A stretch of 64,000 nucleotides of DNA, from assembly GCA_026708055.1 (NCBI GenBank), contig JAPOVS010000039.1:1-64000 (forward strand). Reading direction: 5' to 3'. Numbering within the stretch: the first letter of the stretch is position 1; every line of letters starts with the position of its first letter. Source of the DNA: a bacterium. Its GTDB lineage: Bacteria; Actinomycetota; Acidimicrobiia; Acidimicrobiales; CATQHL01. Positions 27,889-36,063 of the stretch are shown here, in pieces. A program made the position numbers and the translations under genes. Below the pieces are notes generated by a model. The model was given only the letters and a program-made list of their open reading frames with translations. It was not told the origin of the DNA and ran no database searches.

Positions 27889-29807
27889 TTGTAGGACCTC
27901 GTGGTGGGTGTCACGGCGCTGAAGGTCAGTTCCTCGCGGTGGCGGATCGGCTCGTCGTCCGGCCCTGCCCATTCCCACGCCGCCACGTGCGTGAAGTGCT
28001 CGTCGTCGCGGCGGGCCTCGCCCTCGGCGTCCTGGTGCTCCTCGCGGAAGTGCCCTCCGCAGGACTCCTCGCGCTCCAGCGCGTCGCGCGCCAGCAGCTC
28101 GGCGAGCTCGAAGAAATCGTCGACCCGTCCGGCCTTCTCGAGGGACTGATTCAGGGAGGCGGCCGAGCCGGGGACACACACGTCGGCGTGGAACTCCTGG
28201 CGTAGGGCGGGGATCTCCGCCAATGCCTTCCGGAGCCCGGCGGCGTTGCGCGCCATGCCGCAGTGGTCCCATACGATCCGTCCCAGCTCGCGGTGGAACC
28301 AGTCCACGGTGCGCGACCCCCGGGCGGCCGTCCAGCGGGCGGTGCGATCGCTCACCTCCGAGACGGTGTCGGCGAAGGCGGGATGATCGGTGCGGGGTCC
28401 CTCCTCGCCGAGGCGCCCCGCCAGGTAGTCCCCGACGGTGTAGGGGGCGATGAAGTAGCCGTCGGCCAGCCCCTGCATCAGCGCCGAGGCTCCGAGGCGA
28501 TTGGCTCCGTGGTCGGAGAAGTTGGCCTCTCCGGCCACGAAGAGCCCCGGCACGTTGCTCATGAGGTTGTAGTCCACCCACAGCCCGCCCATCGTGTAGT
28601 GGACCGCCGGGTAGATCCGCATGGGTGCCCGGTGGGGATCCTCACCGGTGATGCGCTCGTACATGTCGAAGAGGTTGCCGTACTTGGCCCCCACCACGTC
28701 GGCGCCGTCACGCGCCAGCGCATCGGAGAAGTCCAGGTAGACCCCGTTGCGCAGCGGGCCAACACCCCGGCCGGCGTCGACGACGGCCTTGGCGTTGCGC
28801 GAGGCCACGTCGCGCGGCACCAGGTTGCCGAAGGCTGCGTACTTCTCCTCGAGGTAGTAGTCGCGTTCGGCCTCGGGTATGTCGGCGGGCGCTCTCGCGT
28901 CGTCGAAGGCTCTCGGCACCCAGATGCGCCCGTCGTTGCGCAGCGACTCGGACATCAGCGTCAGCTTGGACTGGAAGTCGTCGCCCGCGGGGATGCAAGT
29001 GGGGTGGATCTGCGTGTAGCAGGGGTTGGCGAAGAGGGCGCCACGCCGGTGTGCCCGCCAAGCCGCGGTGACGTTGCACATCTTGGCGTTCGTCGAGAGG
29101 AAGTAGACGTTGCTGTAGCCGCCGGTGGCCAGGATGACGGCGTCGCCGGCGTGGGCGGTCACCTCGCCGGACAGCAGATCCCGCACCACGATGCCGACCG
29201 CCCGCCCTTCGGCGACCACCAGGTCGAGCATCTCGGCCCGGGTGTGCAGGTTGACGGTGCCCGCCGCCACCTGCCGCATCAACGCCGAATAGGCGCCGAG
29301 AAGGAGCTGCTGGCCGGTCTGGCCGCGGGCGTAGAAGGTGCGGGACACCTGCGCGCCGCCGAAGGAGCGGTTGTCCAGCAGGCCGCCGTACTCGCGGGCG
29401 AAGGGAACGCCGGCCGCGACGCACTGGTCGATGATCGCCAGTGACGTCTCGGCGAGGCGGTACACGTTGGCCTCGCGGCTGCGGTAGTCGCCGCCCTTGA
29501 TGGTGTCGTAGAACAGGCGGAAGACGCTGTCGCCGTCGTTCTTGTAGTTCTTGGCCGCATTGATGCCACCCTGGGCGGCGATGGAGTGCGCCCGGCGTGG
29601 CGAGTCGTGGTAGGTGAAGGCCTTGACCCGGTAGCCCAACTCGCCGAGGGAGGCCGCCGCCGCCGCCCCGGCCAGGCCGGTGCCCACCACGATGACGGTG
29701 AAACGGCGCTTGTTGTTGGGGTTGACGAGGCGCAGGGCGAACTTGTGGTCCGTCCAGGCGTCCTCCAGGGGCCCTTCGGGCAGCCGTGCGTCCAGGCTCC
29801 CGTTCAT
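27885..29807 (-). CDS. sdhA: Succinate dehydrogenase flavoprotein subunit
   Basis: The 640-residue protein shows the dinucleotide fold [17 protein letters not shown], the FAD-linking His in [24 protein letters not shown], the active-site segment with RTDHP region and [18 protein letters not shown]. It oxidises succinate to fumarate (or works in reverse). GGGAGG precedes the ATG at 29807. The long insertion after [17 protein letters not shown] and the overall length match the actinobacterial/Bacteroidetes class of complex II. Confidence 0.94.
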   Translation of the reverse strand: MNGSLDARLPEGPLEDAWTDHKFALRLVNPNNKRRFTVIVVGTGLAGAAAAASLGELGYRVKAFTYHDSPRRAHSIAAQGGINAAKNYKNDGDSVFRLFYDTIKGGDYRSREANVYRLAETSLAIIDQCVAAGVPFAREYGGLLDNRSFGGAQVSRTFYARGQTGQQLLLGAYSALMRQVAAGTVNLHTRAEMLDLVVAEGRAVGIVVRDLLSGEVTAHAGDAVILATGGYSNVYFLSTNAKMCNVTAAWRAHRRGALFANPCYTQIHPTCIPAGDDFQSKLTLMSESLRNDGRIWVPRAFDDARAPADIPEAERDYYLEEKYAAFGNLVPRDVASRNAKAVVDAGRGVGPLRNGVYLDFSDALARDGADVVGAKYGNLFDMYERITGEDPHRAPMRIYPAVHYTMGGLWVDYNLMSNVPGLFVAGEANFSDHGANRLGASALMQGLADGYFIAPYTVGDYLAGRLGEEGPRTDHPAFADTVSEVSDRTARWTAARGSRTVDWFHRELGRIVWDHCGMARNAAGLRKALAEIPALRQEFHADVCVPGSAASLNQSLEKAGRVDDFFELAELLARDALEREESCGGHFREEHQDAEGEARRDDEHFTHVAAWEWAGPDDEPIRHREELTFSAVTPTTRSYK

Positions 29808-29955
29808 GGCGCGCCTCCCGCGGCGGTCCGGCGGCGGTCCGGCCGGGGCTGCCGGTGGCGCTCCGGCGGCCTAGAATGGCCGCCTACGTCGCCCCCGGCA
29901 TCCCCGCCCTCGATTGCGGGCGTCAGTCCTCTGGGGCTGTGATATCTGACGTCGG

Positions 29956-30900
29956 TCATGACTCGGCTCCGGCGTGGTCGATTTGCTGTTGCCGTTCCCG
30001 CACGACGGAGCGCCCGCCGTCGTCGATCACGCCGGCCTGCACCAGGATCGGGAAGCTGAGGTTGCCGACGAGGATCACCGCGGCGAAGGCTTGGGCGAAC
30101 CTGCGCCGCAGCGGGTTCCAGCGCGGGCTGTTGATGCCGAGACTCTGGAACATGCTCCAGGCGCCGTGGTAGATGTGCACCGCCAACGCCACGTTGGCGA
30201 CGATGTACCAGATGGCGACGGGCAGGTTGGAGAGGCTCGCCACCACGTTGTGGTACGGGTCGCCGCGGATGTAGTCGGGGTTGAAGTGGCCCCAGGTCAG
30301 GTCGGCCAGGTGGTACACGACGAACAGGCCGGCAAGGGGACCGGTCCAGCGCATCGTGCGCGAGGCGTAGTCGGCGGCGATGTAGTCGCGGCCCCCGGCG
30401 TAGCGCCGGTCGGCCGACCGGCTCATCCGGGTGAGGCTGTAGGCCGAGTGGATGTGCAGCGCGAAGGCGGCGATGAGGCCGAAGCGCAGGGCCCAAAGCA
30501 CCCAGGTCCGGGGGATGACCTCGGTGCCGAGATCGCGCAGGGTCTCGGCGTACTCGTGGGTCTCCCACGGGCCCTCGTAGAGATGCAGGTTGCCGAGCAT
30601 GTGCACCAGCACGAACCCCAGCAGGGCGAGACCGGTCAGCGCCATCACCCACTTCTTGCCCACCGCCGACTGGTAGAGGTTCAGCGGCCACGGGAGTTCC
30701 CGGCGCGCTGACCGCCGGGATTGCCGGCTCGCTGGCTTCTCGGCAGTCGGCGTCGGGGTGGCTGAACTCAGCGTGCTGCTCCTGCGTGCGGTCGCGGGGC
30801 GGATCCGGGGGACCGGCGACTCGGTGGGGCTCTGCGGGTCGTACGTTACCGGCGAGAACCCCCGTCGCCGGGAAACCCCGGAAAATCCCCGCTCCCGCAC
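29956..30900 (-). CDS. sdhC: Succinate dehydrogenase cytochrome b subunit
   Basis: The protein has five membrane segments in one chain, as in class B complex II. Heme-ligand candidates are in LVHMLGNLHLY, LHIHSAYSLTR, YHLADLTWGHFNPDY and VHIYHGAWSMF. The GTG at 30900 gives 314 residues with an 80-residue basic, Ser/Thr/Pro-rich N terminus that is unusual; a later start is likely but no ATG, GTG or well-placed TTG is available before the conserved core LNLYQSAVGKKWVMAL. It anchors SdhAB and passes electrons to menaquinone. Confidence 0.88.
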   Translation of the reverse strand: MRERGFSGVSRRRGFSPVTYDPQSPTESPVPRIRPATARRSSTLSSATPTPTAEKPASRQSRRSARRELPWPLNLYQSAVGKKWVMALTGLALLGFVLVHMLGNLHLYEGPWETHEYAETLRDLGTEVIPRTWVLWALRFGLIAAFALHIHSAYSLTRMSRSADRRYAGGRDYIAADYASRTMRWTGPLAGLFVVYHLADLTWGHFNPDYIRGDPYHNVVASLSNLPVAIWYIVANVALAVHIYHGAWSMFQSLGINSPRWNPLRRRFAQAFAAVILVGNLSFPILVQAGVIDDGGRSVVRERQQQIDHAGAES

Positions 30901-30951
30901 TTGATTTTGGCCGAGACGCCCGGCATACTCTCTATGACACGCTTGTAATTA

Positions 30952-30996
30952 CACAGGTGTGAATAGACCTGTGGACAACACAGGTGCCAACAGGTG
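30952..30996. promoter_or_regulatory. CAGGTG motif cluster with a DnaA-box-like site
   Basis: The sdhC/whiB divergent region holds CACAGGTG at 30952-30959 and 30979-30986, AACAGGTG ending at 30996, and an inverted CCTGTG at 30968-30973. TGTGGACAA at 30970-30978 is the complement of TTGTCCACA, the preferred DnaA box of high-G+C actinobacteria. The spacing and repetition suggest regulator binding at a divergent promoter. Confidence 0.4.
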
Positions 30997-31072
30997 CTCG
31001 GACGGCTGTCGAAGGCAACCACGCCGGGGGTCCCCCTGGGTCCGAGACTCCAAGGATCGAGAGGATGTCCGG

Positions 31073-31351
31073 ATGTTCACCCAGGAGATGCGAGTCCAAG
31101 ATCCGTGGAAGCAGTACGCCAACTGCCTCGGGGTGGATCCCGATCTGTTCTTTCCCGAACGCGGGGCTTCCACCAAGGAGGCCAAGCGGGTCTGCGGTGC
31201 ATGCGTTGTGCGCACGGAGTGCCTCGAGTACGCCCTCGAGAACGGCGAGAAGTTCGGAATCTGGGGCGGCATGAGCGAGCGGGAGCGCCGTCGCGTGCGC
31301 CGCGAGCGGGCCCTGGCACGGCGGCAGGCGAGCGAGTCCGCCACGGCCTGA
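31073..31351 (+). CDS. WhiB-family Fe-S regulator (WhiB2-like)
   Basis: The ATG at 31073 gives 92 residues and follows GAGAGGA. The four cluster-binding Cys are in YANCLGVDPDLFFPE and RVCGACVVRTECLEYAL, followed by the turn GIWGGMSERERRRVRR and a basic tail. Closest in pattern to WhiB2/WhmD, which helps control septation in other actinobacteria. WhiB proteins bind a 4Fe-4S cluster and sigma factor region 4. It stands alone between sdhC (divergent) and tatA. Confidence 0.92.
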   Translation: MFTQEMRVQDPWKQYANCLGVDPDLFFPERGASTKEAKRVCGACVVRTECLEYALENGEKFGIWGGMSERERRRVRRERALARRQASESATA

Positions 31352-31378
31352 GGGACCTCCGGTCGGCGAGCGGTTCTG

Positions 31379-31476
31379 GCCCGCTGCCGGTCTCCGCGAG
31401 CGCGGCGTCGCCTCATCCTCGACGGCGCCGGTAGGTCGGCAGACTATTTTCGCCCGCTGCCGGTCTCCGCGAGCGC
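31379..31476. repeat. 25-bp direct repeat upstream of tatA
   Basis: Identical 25-mers (starting GCCCGCTGCCGGTCTCC) lie at 31379-31403 and 31452-31476, 73 bp apart, between whiB and tatA. The second copy ends 8 nt before the tatA -10 box, where an activator or repressor would sit. Confidence 0.75.
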
Positions 31477-31484
31477 CGAGCGGG

Positions 31485-31490
31485 TAACCT
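31485..31490 (+). promoter_or_regulatory. Leaderless -10 box TAACCT
   Basis: TAACCT ends 6 nt before the GTG at 31497 of tatA. Confidence 0.5.
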
Positions 31491-31496
31491 GAAGTC

Positions 31497-31691
31497 GTGG
31501 CAGTAATCGGAACGACCGAACTGATCATCATCCTGGTGATCGTCTTGGTGATCTTCGGCGGCGCCAAGCTACCGAAGCTTGCGCGGTCCCTCGGGCAGGC
31601 CCAGAGAGAGTTCCGCAAGAACGCCGGTGACGAACTCGAGGAGTCGACCTCGAGCGGATCCGCCGAGACCAAGAACACCAGCGACACCTAG
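31497..31691 (+). CDS. tatA: Sec-independent translocase subunit TatA/E
   Basis: The 64-residue protein has one N-terminal membrane helix (ELIIILVIVLVIF), the FGGAKLPKLARSLGQA hinge and amphipathic helix, and a short charged tail, the complete TatA layout. It forms the pore-like assembly that exports folded proteins. No tatB or tatC lies next to it. It marks the left edge of the accessory island. Confidence 0.93.
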   Translation: MAVIGTTELIIILVIVLVIFGGAKLPKLARSLGQAQREFRKNAGDELEESTSSGSAETKNTSDT

Positions 31692-31804
31692 CCCCGCCGG
31701 CACGGGTGAGCCCGGCCGCGCAAACTGGCGCGGCACTCGCCGCCGGAGACCAGGGTGACCCCGTTCCGGCGTCCGCGGCCTCTCGGATCGCCGCAGTCAA
31801 GCGG

Positions 31805-31810
31805 TACAGT
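31805..31810 (+). promoter_or_regulatory. Leaderless -10 box TACAGT
   Basis: TACAGT ends 7 nt before the ATG at 31818 and decides between that start and an upstream ATG at 31755. Confidence 0.55.
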
Positions 31811-31817
31811 CTTGCCA

Positions 31818-32132
31818 ATGGCATCTGCGAGGTTGTGCTCCGACGGCCGAGTGACGATCCCCAAGGACCTCCGCGACGCCTGCGGGCTCCGTGTCGGCAC
31901 CGAGTTCGACGCCGAACTGACCGACGACGGAATCCTGCTCCGCCCGCGGCCTGAGCGGGACCCCGATCAGTGGTGGTTCTGGACCGAGGAGTGGCAGGCC
32001 AAAGAGCGCGAGGCCGAGGCGGACATCGCCGCGGGCAGGCACGGGCCGGTGTTCTCGTCGGGGGAGGAGTTCCTGACGGCGCTGCGCGAGATCGCCGGTT
32101 TGGGGCCTGGCGGCGACAGCACGGCGGACTGA
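31818..32132 (+). CDS. AbrB/MazE-type antitoxin, toxin missing
   Basis: The 104-residue protein has an AbrB-like swapped-hairpin DNA-binding domain (SDGRVTIPKDLRDACGLRVGTEF) and a C-terminal segment WFWTEEWQAKEREAEADIAAGRHGPVFSSGEEFL of the kind that binds a toxin. A toxin gene would be expected just downstream, but 30 nt after the stop the sequence turns into the decayed FnIII/SGNH gene. The partner was probably lost when that DNA arrived. Confidence 0.82.
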   Translation: MASARLCSDGRVTIPKDLRDACGLRVGTEFDAELTDDGILLRPRPERDPDQWWFWTEEWQAKEREAEADIAAGRHGPVFSSGEEFLTALREIAGLGPGGDSTAD

Positions 32133-32160
32133 GGCCACCGGAGCGCCCCGCTTTGCGCCG

Positions 32161-33112
32161 TGCCCACACATTGAGGCCACCACCTACAGTGTCGGAGCGA
32201 CAGGCGATTTCACGCTGCGAGTCCGCGGGATGCGCGCAATGTCGGAACCGAAAAATGTCGGACTTAGCCTTCGTACCGATGCGTATGGCCACCCAAGTTC
32301 GGAATTCGCTATCGCTTGGGACGCCCCAGACCACACCGGCGGTTCTCCCATCACAAACTACCAGGTGACAATCTCAAGCCCCGCGACACGGAGGGGCCTG
32401 AATCTGGGCTTGGACAATAGCCGACCCGAAAGGGTGGCCTTCAACACAACGGATAGAGACGCAACCTACGTCTCAGCCTACATGGTGTACGAAGGAAACT
32501 TCTACAGGACGTACACGGTAGCTGTACGTGCCGAGAACAGCACCGGTCTGGGCCCTCCATCGACTGCCGTGCAGATAGAGACGCCGTGTCCGCTCACTTG
32601 GTGGGCTGCTGGAGATTCTTTCTCGTCTGGCACCGGCGCAGGGAATCAGGAGGGGGATTGCAGAGGATCGTTGGTAGACGTGTATGTGCGCGGTGTCGAG
32701 AACCACCTGAGTGATCGAGGGAGGTTATATGTCATCGGATATCCGAGTATTGTTGCACCTACAGTGGAGTGGAGTTGCTGCAAAAGGGTTGGGGTTGGGG
32801 CCCGAACCTAGGTCATGGCTGCTGGGGTATTCATAGGATCTATGCCTCAACTCTTATCAGAGCTGCAACTTATCTTACACAGGTCTTGGTGCTGCAGTTC
32901 AAGAAGTAAACAGACTACTTGGAGAAAGTCGCGTTCGTTTTGTCGATGTACAAGCTGTATTTCGGGAAGGTGGGCATGAGCTTTGCGGAAGTGGTGACGA
33001 TTGGCTGCATGGAATTAAGGGTACTGACAACGCTGCCTATCATCCCAATCAGCTGGGACACGCGGCAATTGCGCAGGCTCTAGTGGATCAGATTAGTTCT
33101 GACTGGTCCTAA
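32161..33112 (+). pseudogene. Decayed secreted FnIII-SGNH hydrolase
   Basis: The piece opens mid-protein with IEATTYSVGATGDFTLRV, a repeat unit seen in secreted actinobacterial proteins. A fibronectin type III domain follows (WDAPDHTGGSPITNYQV), then the SGNH block I WAAGDSFSSGTGAGN with the catalytic Ser. The frame breaks at a stop (32809-32811), another stop lies at 32834, and a third frame then reads the hydrolase end: EVNRLLGESRVRFVD, LCGSGDDWLHGI and AAYHPNQLGHAAIAQAL with the catalytic His. The middle of the catalytic domain is missing. G+C is visibly lower than in the neighbours. No signal peptide remains. Confidence 0.82.
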
Positions 33113-33126
33113 CCCTTGGATAGTCC

Positions 33127-33252
33127 TCCATCAACGCCTGGATCGACAACTGGAACCAGAACCCCCGCCCCTTCGTGTGGCGCAAGACCGCAGACGAGTT
33201 CGTCGAGACCATGGCCACATGTCTGCAACGAATTCCCCACTCAGGGCACTAG
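33127..33252 (+). mobile_element. IS630-type transposase tail (remnant)
   Basis: Forty-one codons read SINAWIDNWNQNPRPF followed by VWRKTADEFVETMATCLQR, the characteristic end of IS630-family transposases. The rest of the transposase and the terminal repeats are absent. It directly follows the decayed SGNH gene and marks an old insertion at the island's left border. Confidence 0.75.
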
Positions 33253-34244
33253 ACGTGCGGGCCGCGGTCCTCGATGCCGCGGCGCACGTCGCGGCCGGCG
33301 ATGACGCCGCTGAGGTGGGCGCGGCGGGCCTCGGCGGCGGCGAGGTCGGGGTCCGCTCCGAGCGCCTCCTGCAGTTCGTTGGCCAGCAGGGCGGTCAGTG
33401 TGGTGGCCATGGTGGTGTATGTCTCGGCGAGGCTGTCGGCGATGGCGCCGTCGGCGGCCACGTCCGCGGTGTATCTGCCGCGCAGTCGCCACTGCGACAG
33501 GGTGGCCGCATCGACGCCGAGTCCGTCGAGTACGCCGGCGGGGGAGCGGTGCGCCGCGTCCGGGAGGAGGTCGAGGCAGGCGGCGATGTTGTGGCCCGCG
33601 CGGCGGAGTTCTTTCTCGCTCGGCGTGGGCGTGCCGTGGAGGACTGCGAGCGCCTTGATCGCGGTCTCGGCGGTGATCGCCGCGGTCGTGCAGATGCGGA
33701 CCATGCGCTCTAGGCGGGCCCGTTCGGCGACCTCCGGGGGGAGGGGCGCGTCGGCCTCTTGTGTCCCGCGGTGGGTGGCGGCCTCGAGTTCGCTGAGCCG
33801 CGGCAGGACCCAGTGGTCGAACTGGCGGAGGGCCTCGTGTGCGTCGCTCATGGGCAGAACCATCTCCTTGTTCCAGTTGACGGGGGCCCGTTCGGCGGCC
33901 GTGGCCACCGCCACGGCGGTGTCGTGGATGCGCCGTTCCAGGGAGGTCGGCACGTTGTCGATGCGGGCGCGCCATTCGGGCCGGTCGGTCACGTGTACCT
34001 GCACCGGCCACGGCGCGGCGGCGGCCCCCGCGGCCGCCTCGAGGGCTTGGCGGCGGGCCGCGCGCTGGGAGTAGTCGAGGTCGGCGTAGATCGCCACCAA
34101 GTCGATATCGCTGGACAGCGTCGCCATCCCGTCGGCGACCGAGCCGAACAGGAGGACCTCCTCGGCACCGATCTCCAGGAGCGCCGCGGCGGCTCGGCCG
34201 GCTGCTGCGAGCGTCGGCGCGGCGGGGGCGGCGATGGTCGTCAC
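33249..34244 (-). CDS. MNT-HEPN fusion protein
   Basis: The GTG at 34244 is chosen because TAGGCT lies 7 nt before it (leaderless). The 331-residue protein starts with a minimal nucleotidyltransferase domain: LLFGSVADGMATLSSDIDLVAI, with the GS and the D-x-D pair. The second half is helical and contains MVRICTTAAITAETAIKALAVL and RRAGHNIAACLDLLPD, resembling HEPN domains, though the R-x4-6-H ribonuclease motif is not clear. In separate form HEPN toxins are AMPylated and silenced by MNT antitoxins; here both are in one chain. A small lone MNT gene follows upstream at 34359. Confidence 0.72.
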   Translation of the reverse strand: MTTIAAPAAPTLAAAGRAAAALLEIGAEEVLLFGSVADGMATLSSDIDLVAIYADLDYSQRAARRQALEAAAGAAAAPWPVQVHVTDRPEWRARIDNVPTSLERRIHDTAVAVATAAERAPVNWNKEMVLPMSDAHEALRQFDHWVLPRLSELEAATHRGTQEADAPLPPEVAERARLERMVRICTTAAITAETAIKALAVLHGTPTPSEKELRRAGHNIAACLDLLPDAAHRSPAGVLDGLGVDAATLSQWRLRGRYTADVAADGAIADSLAETYTTMATTLTALLANELQEALGADPDLAAAEARRAHLSGVIAGRDVRRGIEDRGPHV

Positions 34245-34251
34245 GGCGATC

Positions 34252-34257
34252 AGCCTA
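34252..34257 (-). promoter_or_regulatory. Leaderless -10 box TAGGCT (minus strand)
   Basis: On the minus strand TAGGCT ends 7 nt before the GTG at 34244 of the MNT-HEPN gene. Confidence 0.5.
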
Positions 34258-34358
34258 CGCGCCGCGCCGTTGCGGCGGCGCCCGGGCGGGGGTATCACCA
34301 GCGGTCGCCTTCCGGATGTGCCGGACCCGGTCCTCGTCCGGCACTCGCCTGCGGGGGT

Positions 34359-34661
34359 TCAAAGGATGATCGCCTCGAGGAGCATCGCCCGATGCCCCTC
34401 GTACTCGTCGGGCTTGAGGCCGCCAGCAGAGACGACGTCCACATCGACGCCCAGCAGCTCCGCGAGGGCGCCTTGGAGGCGCGCCAGGTCGAACAGGGAC
34501 GACCCCGTCTCGAACCTGGCCAGGAAGTCCACGTCGCTGGCGGGGCCGTCATCGCCGCGGGCCGCCGAGCCCACCAACGCGATGGAGGTGGCCTTGTTGG
34601 CGGCCGCCGCGGTCTTGATGGCAGCGCGGTGGGTGCCCAGGACGAGTTCACGCCGAGTCAT
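34359..34661 (-). CDS. Minimal nucleotidyltransferase (MntA-like antitoxin)
   Basis: The 100-residue protein is a single MNT domain with the motif ALVGSAARGDDGPASDVDFLARF, including the GS and the D-x-D metal ligands, and VDVVSAGGL as the third strand. MNT antitoxins modify HEPN toxins with AMP. No separate HEPN gene follows; the nearest HEPN candidate is the domain inside the fusion at 33249-34244. GGGAGC precedes the ATG. Confidence 0.8.
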   Translation of the reverse strand: MTRRELVLGTHRAAIKTAAAANKATSIALVGSAARGDDGPASDVDFLARFETGSSLFDLARLQGALAELLGVDVDVVSAGGLKPDEYEGHRAMLLEAIIL

Positions 34662-34681
34662 GCTCCCGGAGTCCCCGGCGA

Positions 34682-35110
34682 GTGCGACGCCGCGACGCGC
34701 ATGCCCGCAACTACAGCTTCCTGCTGACCGGCAACGAGGCGAGGCTCAGCCCGCTGTACGACCTGCACTCGTCGTTGCCGTACGTGGCCCGAGGCGTCGG
34801 TGAGCGGGAGATGGCCATGCGCTACGGGTCCACCTTCACCGTCTACAGCGCCGGCTCGGACCACGCCCTGCTCGATGTCGCTGCCCGTCTCGGGTTGCCG
34901 GAGCGCCGATTGTTGGATCGCGCCGAGGATCTGGTGTCGGGGGCCTCAACCGCGCTCGAAGAGGAGGTCACTGCCTTGTCCCCCGAGTTGCAGGATCTTC
35001 CGGAAATCGAGCGGTTGCTGCGCAGGCTTGGGCGGCGCGTGGTTGGAGTCGAGCGGACGATCGAAGCGAATCGCCGCCGCCTCCGGGAGCCTCACCGGCG
35101 GCCTCGCTGA
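34682..35110 (+). pseudogene. HipA kinase C-terminal fragment
   Basis: The frame begins abruptly with RRRDAHARNYSFLL, the catalytic HipA segment normally written N-x-DAHxKN, then RLSPLYDLHSSLPY and REMAMRYGSTF from the C-terminal lobe. The N-terminal 250-300 residues with the ATP-binding loop are absent and the Asn before Asp is lost. The remaining ~140 codons are open but cannot give a kinase. Other hipA pieces lie at 49263-49826 and 50785-50873. Confidence 0.8.
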
Positions 35111-35429
35111 CTACCGGCGGCTTCGCCCCCGCCGCGCCCGCGGTCGGTCACCACCGAGGCCGTCGAGTCCGGCGGCGGACCGCGACGGCGGCGCGCCGAT
35201 CACGCGGTACCGGGCTGAGATCTATAGAGGCGCGACCCGACGGCGAGGATCGTCCGAGCGGGCCGCGCTCGGAGGGCTGGCCACCTGAACAGGGCCCCCG
35301 CGCAAGTGCTTGACATGCGGGGGGGGGGTACCTTGCCCACCGGTCGGCCGCCAGAGGTGCTGCGCCGACCGCCCCGTCCGTTGACACGAGCGGCCGCGCC
35401 CGAGCCGATCCAATGGAGCGCAACGCGCT
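35111..35429. other. Intergenic segment upstream of the five-gene operon
   Basis: No complete gene is seen. At 35170-35288 the plus strand reads DRDGGAPITRYRAEIYRGAT up to a stop, which resembles the GGSPITxYxV core of a fibronectin type III domain and may be another scrap of a secreted protein. The promoter-like TTGACA with a run of nine G follows at 35310. Confidence 0.45.
35310..35333 (+). promoter_or_regulatory. TTGACA - G9 - TACCTT, possible phase-variable promoter
   Basis: TTGACA at 35310-35315 matches the -35 consensus exactly. Nine consecutive G (35319-35327) follow, then TACCTT at 35328-35333 as a -10 candidate. The spacer is 12 nt, shorter than the usual 16-18, so the element would be weak unless the G run is longer in some cells. 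It is the best promoter candidate for the operon beginning at 35430/35565. Confidence 0.35.
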
Positions 35430-35558
35430 ATGAAGTCCCGAGTTCACCTCGTCGCCATGATCGTGACCGCCGTGTTGGCCGGGTCGTTGGTGCCGGCGGC
35501 GGCCTCCTCCCCGGCGGTGGCGCAGGAGCAGACGTCCTGGCTCGGATTCAGCTCCTGA
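35430..35558 (+). CDS. Short secreted peptide (signal peptide plus a few residues)
   Basis: The 42-codon frame starts at an ATG with GGAGCG upstream and encodes an almost bare signal peptide: MKSRVHLVAMIVTAVLAGSL, then a candidate cleavage site after AAASSPAVAQ and about ten residues. It stops inside the ribosome-binding site of the next gene, so translation could be coupled. It may be a real secreted peptide or the surviving signal sequence of the truncated secreted protein whose FnIII scrap lies just before. Confidence 0.5.
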   Translation: MKSRVHLVAMIVTAVLAGSLVPAAASSPAVAQEQTSWLGFSS

Positions 35559-35564
35559 GGAGAT

Positions 35565-36047
35565 GTGATCGTTCGGATGGATACTCGACGCGGTAGTCGG
35601 CCGTCCCGTCAGCTGGGGCGAGGCACGAGGCAACCATCCCGTGCGCAGTCGGGAGGCACGTCGAGGCGGACGGATCGGAAGAGTGTTGTGGGCCGTAGCA
35701 CGCCTCCGCGCTCCGGGACTCGCCGCGACCTGACCGGTGGCGGCAAACGAAGGATTCCCCCAATCTCAGCTTTGCCGGTCCTGTTGGCGTTGGGGAGTTC
35801 GGCATTGCTCATTGCGTCGATCGTTCTGATGGTCACAGCAACCGACTCGCTCTCAACCCTCAGGCTGTCGTACGTGCTGGGCCTTGCCGGCTTCGCCGCT
35901 GCCGCGGTGGCCGACACCGTGCACAAGCGAAAATGTGATCGAGAGATGCGAAACGATCGATTTACCGCGGCAACGATGCTGTGGTTCGGTTCTTTGGTCG
36001 TCACTGTCATCAGCGCGTATCTTGCAGCTGGCGAGGCTGCACTCTGA
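35565..36047 (+). CDS. Three-helix membrane protein (operon gene 1)
   Basis: The 160-residue protein has an Arg/Ser-rich, probably disordered N terminus of ~65 residues and then three hydrophobic segments: ALPVLLALGSSALLIASIV, LSYVLGLAGFAAAAVA and MLWFGSLVVTVISAYLA. A charged loop (HKRKCDREMRNDRF) joins the second and third. GAGGAG precedes the GTG at 35565 closely; an ATG at 35577 is an alternative. No family was recognised. Its position at the head of the VWA-tubulin-STAND genes suggests a small membrane component of that system. Confidence 0.7.
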   Translation: MIVRMDTRRGSRPSRQLGRGTRQPSRAQSGGTSRRTDRKSVVGRSTPPRSGTRRDLTGGGKRRIPPISALPVLLALGSSALLIASIVLMVTATDSLSTLRLSYVLGLAGFAAAAVADTVHKRKCDREMRNDRFTAATMLWFGSLVVTVISAYLAAGEAAL

Positions 36048-36063
36048 AGCCAAGTCGCAGTTG

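Noticed and set aside
27103-28581. A longer sdhB frame starting upstream at 28581
   Set aside because: The upstream part lies antiparallel in frame terms to the middle of sdhA; the Fe-S subunit starts at the GTG overlapping the sdhA stop.
30949-31434. Several overlapping frames across whiB on both strands
   Set aside because: Only the frame starting at 31073 carries the four Cys and the GIWGG turn of WhiB proteins.
31692-33250. A tRNA or att site marking the left end of the island
   Set aside because: I saw no tRNA-like cloverleaf and no direct repeat shared with the right end near 49.3-50.9 kb.
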